Of a stretch of 64,000 nucleotides of DNA, positions 60,179-64,000 are shown in pieces. The DNA is taken from positions 486,501-550,500 of the forward strand of contig NZ_OY764901.1 in NCBI RefSeq assembly GCF_963668665.1, read 5' to 3'. The translations under genes and the position numbers were made by a program. The stretch comes from an uncultured Anaeromusa sp. GTDB lineage: Bacteria > Bacillota > Negativicutes > Anaeromusales > Anaeromusaceae. Every line of letters starts with the position of its first letter. The first letter of the stretch is position 1. The notes beneath the pieces were generated by a model that was not told the origin of the DNA, did not search any database, and worked only from the letters and a program-made list of their open reading frames with translations.

Positions 60179-60256
60179 TGTATTTTTTCATTGTCCTATC
60201 TAGGGGGAGCATATCATGCGTAGCTTACCTCTTTTGTTTTCTATTATGCAATTCGC

Positions 60257-61507
60257 TTACATCAAGAAGGCCATCCCTAAAACCATGGCCCCTACCATCG
60301 GCAAAAAATTACGTTTGGCAATTTCCATGGGATTAACGCCGGCAATACCGGCAATGATGATGGTTGCACCGGCGATAGGCGACATAGTACGCCCCAGGGT
60401 GCCTCCCAAGGTCGCCATGCTGCCCATTTGCACCGCAGACATGCCAAACTCCTCGGCATGCGGCGTAATCGCTTCGTTAAAGGCAAACGTTGCTGCATCC
60501 CCAGACCCGACAACCACGCCGAGAATAAACGGACCTACCGCTGCGCACACTTTGACAATGCCCGGATTGTTCAGCATGGCCGTAGTAAAGGTTTTCACAA
60601 GTCCCATAGCCGTCATCCCTGAAACAAACACACCGGCGGAAATGATAATCCCCAAAATAGAACCGTACGCTTTGCCCATACCATCGAAGAAAGCATTGCT
60701 AAAGTTAGTCGGATTTTTGCGTGTCACGACCAGTGCCAGCATCGCCCCTATGACCATGGCCTGAGGTACATCCATTTTCAACGCCGGCACAACACCGGCT
60801 GTTCCCAAAATCAAAATCACAATCGGCAAGATAGGCATAATGGCGTAAAGCCAGTTAACCTTAAAGGAAGCTTCCGCTTCCAAGCCTTCCGCTATGTACC
60901 CTTTATGTTCTTTGCGGTAATAGGCAATCAGTGTAATCAGCACTGCCGCCGTCAAAAGAGAGGCAATATTCGCTTTGAAGTGGAACGCAATCACATCCAT
61001 GACCCCTACGCCGGCAATTTTCGCCACAAATGGGTTATGAGCCAATCCAGGATTGAGCATGCTTCCGTAGGTGCCGCATTTCACCGCAGCCCCGGCCATC
61101 GCCGGATGAATGCCGGCCGACATCATTAAAGGCACAAAAATGGCGCCCGCTGCAGCCGCTGTCCCGGCGGCGCTGGGCAAGGCCACATTGACGGCGTAGG
61201 TAGCCAGTACCACGCCGGGAATCAACAGCGGCCGAACTTTAGAAAGCCCTCCTGCCAATAAGTTAATCAAATGCTTATCGCATTCCGTGTAGCGCATAAC
61301 CATCGCAAAGCCCATAACCGAGCAAACCGCTTGAATCAAGCCGCCATTGGTCATGTTTTTGGCAAACGCGTCCAACGAAGCCATGGGCGTTCCCGCCACA
61401 CAGGCCATACTAATCCCGGAAGCTAAAAGCACCAATCTTGCGTCATACCGTTTCAGCAAAAGATATACCGTTACTGCCACAATAGCTACGCCAATTGCTG
61501 TCATCAT
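60257..61507 (-). CDS. dcuC: DcuC-family C4-dicarboxylate transporter
   Basis: 416 residues from the ATG at 61507; GTG at 61510 is equally well placed after GGAGG. Around twelve membrane segments. The family is recognised from VVLATYAVNVALPSAAGTAAAAGAIFVPLMMSAGIHPAMAGAAVKCGTYGSMLNPGLAHNPFVAKIAG in the first half and VVVGSGDAATFAFNEAITPHAEEFGMSAVQMGSMATLGGTLGRTMSPIAGATIIIAGIAG in the second. DcuC proteins exchange or export succinate and other C4 dicarboxylates during anaerobic growth; exact substrate unproven. Its natural terminator has been split by the IS immediately downstream. Confidence 0.85.
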   Translation of the reverse strand: MMTAIGVAIVAVTVYLLLKRYDARLVLLASGISMACVAGTPMASLDAFAKNMTNGGLIQAVCSVMGFAMVMRYTECDKHLINLLAGGLSKVRPLLIPGVVLATYAVNVALPSAAGTAAAAGAIFVPLMMSAGIHPAMAGAAVKCGTYGSMLNPGLAHNPFVAKIAGVGVMDVIAFHFKANIASLLTAAVLITLIAYYRKEHKGYIAEGLEAEASFKVNWLYAIMPILPIVILILGTAGVVPALKMDVPQAMVIGAMLALVVTRKNPTNFSNAFFDGMGKAYGSILGIIISAGVFVSGMTAMGLVKTFTTAMLNNPGIVKVCAAVGPFILGVVVGSGDAATFAFNEAITPHAEEFGMSAVQMGSMATLGGTLGRTMSPIAGATIIIAGIAGVNPMEIAKRNFLPMVGAMVLGMAFLM

Positions 61508-61583
61508 CACTTGTGTCCTCCTTGCGTTTTATCTTTGATGCATTTTTTTCGATAGATAGTACAAACTTACATTTGCCGTAAAA

Positions 61584-61625
61584 AAAGAGGCTCAAAGCAG
61601 CGCTTATTCCGCTTTGAGCCTCTTT
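61584..61625 (-). terminator. terminator after the second AEC gene
   Basis: GAGGCTCAAAGC...GCTTTGAGCCTC followed by TTTTTTTACGG on the minus strand. Confidence 0.85.
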
Positions 61626-61710
61626 GCTCTTACTTTTACAATACCTTAAAACTATCCTTTTGAATATAGCATCTTTTGCAAACATACTATATCGTGTATC
61701 GGTTTCTTTG

Positions 61711-62658
61711 TCAAGACAGGACAACAAATAGAATGGGCAGCGCCGCCACCAAACATACCGCTGTCGTCAACACAAACGACGCCGTCGCTAAATCCACATT
61801 CAACTTATTGAGTTGCACCGCCACTACCGCATTAATCGCCGTCGGCATGGCGGCCAAAATCACGATGGTATTGATGAGCACCGTTTCCTCAAAAACGACC
61901 TGGGACAAGGCATAGGCTACTAGCGGCGTCAACACCAGCTTGATGGGCAGCAAATCCAAAATTTTTCGGTAGTACTGCCGCATAGCGTATAAATCAATGG
62001 AATAACCAATCGGCATCAGCGCTGTCCAGGCACCCAAATGCACCAGCGGATCAACTACCGCTTCCAGAAATACGGGCCTTGCCACTCCGGCTGCGTTCAA
62101 GGCAACACCAACAGCCATGCCGACAACCGGCAGCTGGTTGCGGTTGATAAAAAGCGAAAGAACCGACTGCCTGTCAAAGGGAAGGCCAATACTTTTTTGA
62201 TAATAGTATCGCGCCAAGGGAAAACAGAACATGAACATAACGACATTCTGCAAAATGACCGCCATTTGCGTATACGCAAAGCCAGCCTCACCGTACATGA
62301 TATAGGTACACAACCCGCCCAAGGTTCCCGTATTCGACAGCATGGCGCTTAAGAGATAGCTGCCTTTATCCAATTCGCTTTCAAACTTGCGTTCCACAAG
62401 CAAGTACGCTGCAATGCCTGGAATGATGCAAAGAAGCACGCCCATCAGCGGCAGCCCTATGAGCTCATAATTCAGGCGCAGGCTCCAAATAGTCAGCCCC
62501 GCCAGCACCGGGTACACCAGGCAGATATTAAGAATGATCATGCGCTGAAAGAAACTTCCACTCAGACGTTTTTGACTTCTGCAGGCTTGGCCGATGGCCA
62601 AGGGCAACAGTAAATCTAGGAATAAATACAATAATTTCGTTTGAATGTCCATCGTCAT
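61711..62658 (-). CDS. AEC family transporter, second copy
   Basis: 315 residues, start after AAGGAGGAGGC (an ATG two codons later is also possible). About ten membrane helices. KGSYLLSAMLSNTGTLGGLCTYIMYGEAGFAYTQMAVILQNVVMFMFCFPLARYYY carries the NTG-type motif of AEC carriers, and VLINTIVILAAMPTAINAVVAVQLNKLNVDLATASFVLTTAVCLVAALPILF forms the conserved end. It probably exports an organic acid. Upstream of the dcuC-like gene on the same strand but with its own terminator, so not co-transcribed. Confidence 0.85.
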   Translation of the reverse strand: MTMDIQTKLLYLFLDLLLPLAIGQACRSQKRLSGSFFQRMIILNICLVYPVLAGLTIWSLRLNYELIGLPLMGVLLCIIPGIAAYLLVERKFESELDKGSYLLSAMLSNTGTLGGLCTYIMYGEAGFAYTQMAVILQNVVMFMFCFPLARYYYQKSIGLPFDRQSVLSLFINRNQLPVVGMAVGVALNAAGVARPVFLEAVVDPLVHLGAWTALMPIGYSIDLYAMRQYYRKILDLLPIKLVLTPLVAYALSQVVFEETVLINTIVILAAMPTAINAVVAVQLNKLNVDLATASFVLTTAVCLVAALPILFVVLS

Positions 62659-62684
62659 GCCTCCTCCTTAGAATTTGAAAAAAT

Positions 62685-62780
62685 GAACAAGAGTCGCGAG
62701 AGAATCGGAGGGTACGCAGGAGGGTTACGGAGTGCGTAATTTTAACAAGAGTAGAGTGAGTAGATGGAGGGTACGAGGGA
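62685..62780 (+). repeat. purine-rich dispersed repeat, full two-part copy
   Basis: GAACAAGAGTCGCGAGAGAA, CGGAGGGTACGCAGGAGG, then TTTTAACAAGAGTAGAGTGA and GTAGATGGAGGGTACGAGG. Confidence 0.65.
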
Positions 62781-62812
62781 AAATATATATGGAAAACAAA
62801 AAAGAGATTGCT

Positions 62813-62895
62813 TCGCTTCGCTCGCAAAGACAATAGGTAGTCGGAACGGCAATAAGCTTGTTTTGTCTGGAACAGCCAGCTTATCCTGTAATCTC
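62813..62895. repeat. hairpin-ended repeat related to 9466-9546
   Basis: Begins GAGATTGCTTCGCTTCGCTC and ends GTAATCTC. Diverged relative of the GAGATTGCCGCG element; only the outermost bases remain complementary. Confidence 0.4.
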
Positions 62896-62919
62896 CTGAA
62901 CAGAATCCTCCTGCATGAT

Positions 62920-62961
62920 AAAAATAGCCATGCCTACCCATAGGCAGACATAGCTATTTTT
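62920..62961. terminator. terminator after the third LivJ gene
   Basis: AAAAATAGC...GCTATTTTT with an inner TGCCTA/TAGGCA stem. On the minus strand the hairpin ends in a run of T, 50 bases after the stop. Confidence 0.75.
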
Positions 62962-63012
62962 CTCGGAACTCTTTTCAGGGAGTCGATGATTTTATGAATA
63001 AATCAGTGACCC

Positions 63013-64000
63013 CTAAGGTTTAATGGTTTCTTTATAGACTTGTTTGCCGTCTTTCATTTCCACGATGACCACGCCGCGCACTGCGTCATGGGTATCATTC
63101 AAAGACATCGGGCCGCTGACGCTGGCAAAGTCCTTGGTTTCCGCCAGAGCCTTCGTGATTTTCGCCGCGTCGGTGCTGTTGGCCCGCTTGATGGCGTCAA
63201 CCAGCAGTCGCGCCGCGTCATAGCCCATAGCCGCCATGGAGTCCGGCACTTCTCCGTACTCTTTCTTATACGCTTCCACAAAAGCGTTGGAAACCGGATT
63301 GCGATCTTCGATAGAGTAGAAATTGGTAAAATACGTGTTATTCAAGGCTTGAGGGCCGCCGATTTCCGCCAGTTTCGGCGAATCCCAGGCGTCGCTGCCG
63401 AGAATGGGCATATTCATGCCTAGCTCGCGCGCTTGCTTGATAATTTTACCAACGTCTTCATAGTAGCCGGGAATGTACAAAACATCCGCATTTTGAGACT
63501 TCAACTTGGTCAACACCGGCTTGAAGTCCTGATCTTTTTGCAAATACGCTTCTTCGCCGACAATCTGTCCGCCATTTTTAGTAAAGGAGTCTTTAAAAAT
63601 CTGAGTCAAGCCCTTGCTATAGTCGCTGGAGCTATCCGTCAAAATTGATACCTTTTTTGCTTTGAGACTGTTCAACGCAAACTGCGCCCCTACAGCTCCC
63701 TGGAAAGAATCAATAAAACAAGCCCGGAACGTATAATTTTTCACCTTGCCTGTATTGCCATCCACGGTCACTTTCGGATTAACCGTAGCCGCCGCTACAA
63801 AAGGAATCTTGCTTCCTTCCGCTACAGAAGAACCGGCAATGCCGCAGGAGCTGACCGTAAAGCCAGTCACAGCCACCACTTTATCCTGCGTAATCACCTT
63901 GGTCATGGCGTTCGTCGACTCCGACGGCTCCCCCTTGTTGTCGGCGGTTACAATCTGAATCTGCTTACCTAAGACGCCGCCAGCAGCATTAATTTCTTTA
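63013..64000 (-). CDS. livJ: branched-chain-type amino-acid-binding protein (LivJ family), third copy, 5' end outside window
   Basis: About 329 residues are visible; reading continues to the window edge (KEINAAGGVLGKQIQIVTADNKGEPSESTNAM precedes the internal ATG at 63906), so that ATG is not the start and the signal peptide is missing. The sequence parallels the other two LivJ proteins: FIDSFQGAVGAQFALNSLKAKKVSILTDSSSDYSKGLTQIFKDSFTKNGGQIV, YIPGYYEDVGKIIKQARELGMNMPILGSDAWDSPKLAEIGG, YDAARLLVDAIKRANSTDAAKITKAL. The GTTC-like segment differs (TGFTVSSCGIAGSSVAEGSKIPF), with a Cys in the ligand-binding hinge region that the other copies lack. Confidence 0.9.
   Translation of the reverse strand, partial: KEINAAGGVLGKQIQIVTADNKGEPSESTNAMTKVITQDKVVAVTGFTVSSCGIAGSSVAEGSKIPFVAAATVNPKVTVDGNTGKVKNYTFRACFIDSFQGAVGAQFALNSLKAKKVSILTDSSSDYSKGLTQIFKDSFTKNGGQIVGEEAYLQKDQDFKPVLTKLKSQNADVLYIPGYYEDVGKIIKQARELGMNMPILGSDAWDSPKLAEIGGPQALNNTYFTNFYSIEDRNPVSNAFVEAYKKEYGEVPDSMAAMGYDAARLLVDAIKRANSTDAAKITKALAETKDFASVSGPMSLNDTHDAVRGVVIVEMKDGKQVYKETIKP

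Larger units (their letters stand above)
58494..60211 (-). mobile_element. IS3 family (IS150-type) insertion sequence
   Basis: About 1.72 kb. Ends are inverted repeats: TGCTCCCCGTCAATAGGACAAT at the left and, on the minus strand, TGCTCCCCCTAGATAGGACAAT at the right. It carries OrfA (59435-60178) and OrfB (58569-59390). The right end contains an extra palindrome, CCCCTAGATAGGACAATG and complement around 60163-60206. No clean target duplication is visible next to these ends; the exact tips could be two bases further out on each side. It sits in the loop of a terminator hairpin. Confidence 0.88.

Noticed and set aside
58494..60211. Three-base target duplication of the IS
   Set aside because: Bases flanking either possible tip (58494/60211 or 58492/60213) do not match, so no duplication is claimed.
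1..64000. tRNA, rRNA or CRISPR loci
   Set aside because: No tRNA cloverleaf, ribosomal RNA or regular repeat-spacer pattern was seen while reading; short tRNAs could still be missed by eye.

Overview
The window looks like chromosome of an anaerobic, amino-acid-using Negativicutes bacterium, probably Sporomusaceae (inference from gene content; no rRNA or tRNA is present to confirm it). Supporting signs are strong AGGAGG ribosome sites, a T-box, glycine and c-di-GMP-I riboswitches, three LivJ-type amino-acid binding lipoproteins, the carboxynorspermidine route to spermidine, and many GC-rich genes with translationally coupled stops and starts.

Layout. 1-5,700 is an AT-rich accessory island. 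It holds a truncated Fic gene with two phased palindromes, a nuclease-helicase pair resembling Hachiman (HamA/HamB) behind a structured leader, and an unrecognised protein with a possible nuclease core. 5,700-8,050 carries a gene remnant, an AIM24/TIGR00266 protein and a nitroreductase. 8,170-17,060 is a peptide and cell-wall peptide block: aminotransferase, DppB-DppC, a class-A-beta-lactamase-like hydrolase, OppA, LD-carboxypeptidase, M20 amidohydrolase and exonuclease III. Its transporter part is bracketed by diverged inverted repeats. 17,370-25,230 has a Cache-HAMP-GAF-GGDEF-EAL protein, a LivJ gene behind a glycine riboswitch, NudC and a second LivJ. 25,390-31,330 has a taurine-pyruvate-type aminotransferase with an iron alcohol dehydrogenase, a PucR regulator, a MATE pump and a thioesterase.

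31,450-44,970 is mostly housekeeping: a sigma/anti-sigma-like pair, ComB, a SEC-C protein, a c-di-GMP riboswitch over a 60-residue protein, cyclophilin, the spermidine pair CASDH/NspC, a DUF155 protein, ClpP, an AEC carrier and a zinc-protease-like protein. 45,130-55,200 is surface-polymer biology: TPR-glycosyltransferase, LtaS-like enzyme, GtrB/GtrA, ChbG deacetylase and a DUF6056 membrane protein. 55,400-58,300 is a T-box-controlled fusion of a TIM-barrel epimerase-like domain with an acyl-CoA ligase. An IS3/IS150-type element follows, sitting in the loop of a terminator, then DcuC, a second AEC carrier and a third, truncated LivJ.

Intergenic DNA is rich in dispersed repeats. One family is purine-rich (at least 13 copies). 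Another is about 180 bp, with terminal inverted repeats and internal stems whose sequence differs between copies while base pairing is kept. Coordinates and motifs were read by eye; family names rest on motif recognition, not on searches.
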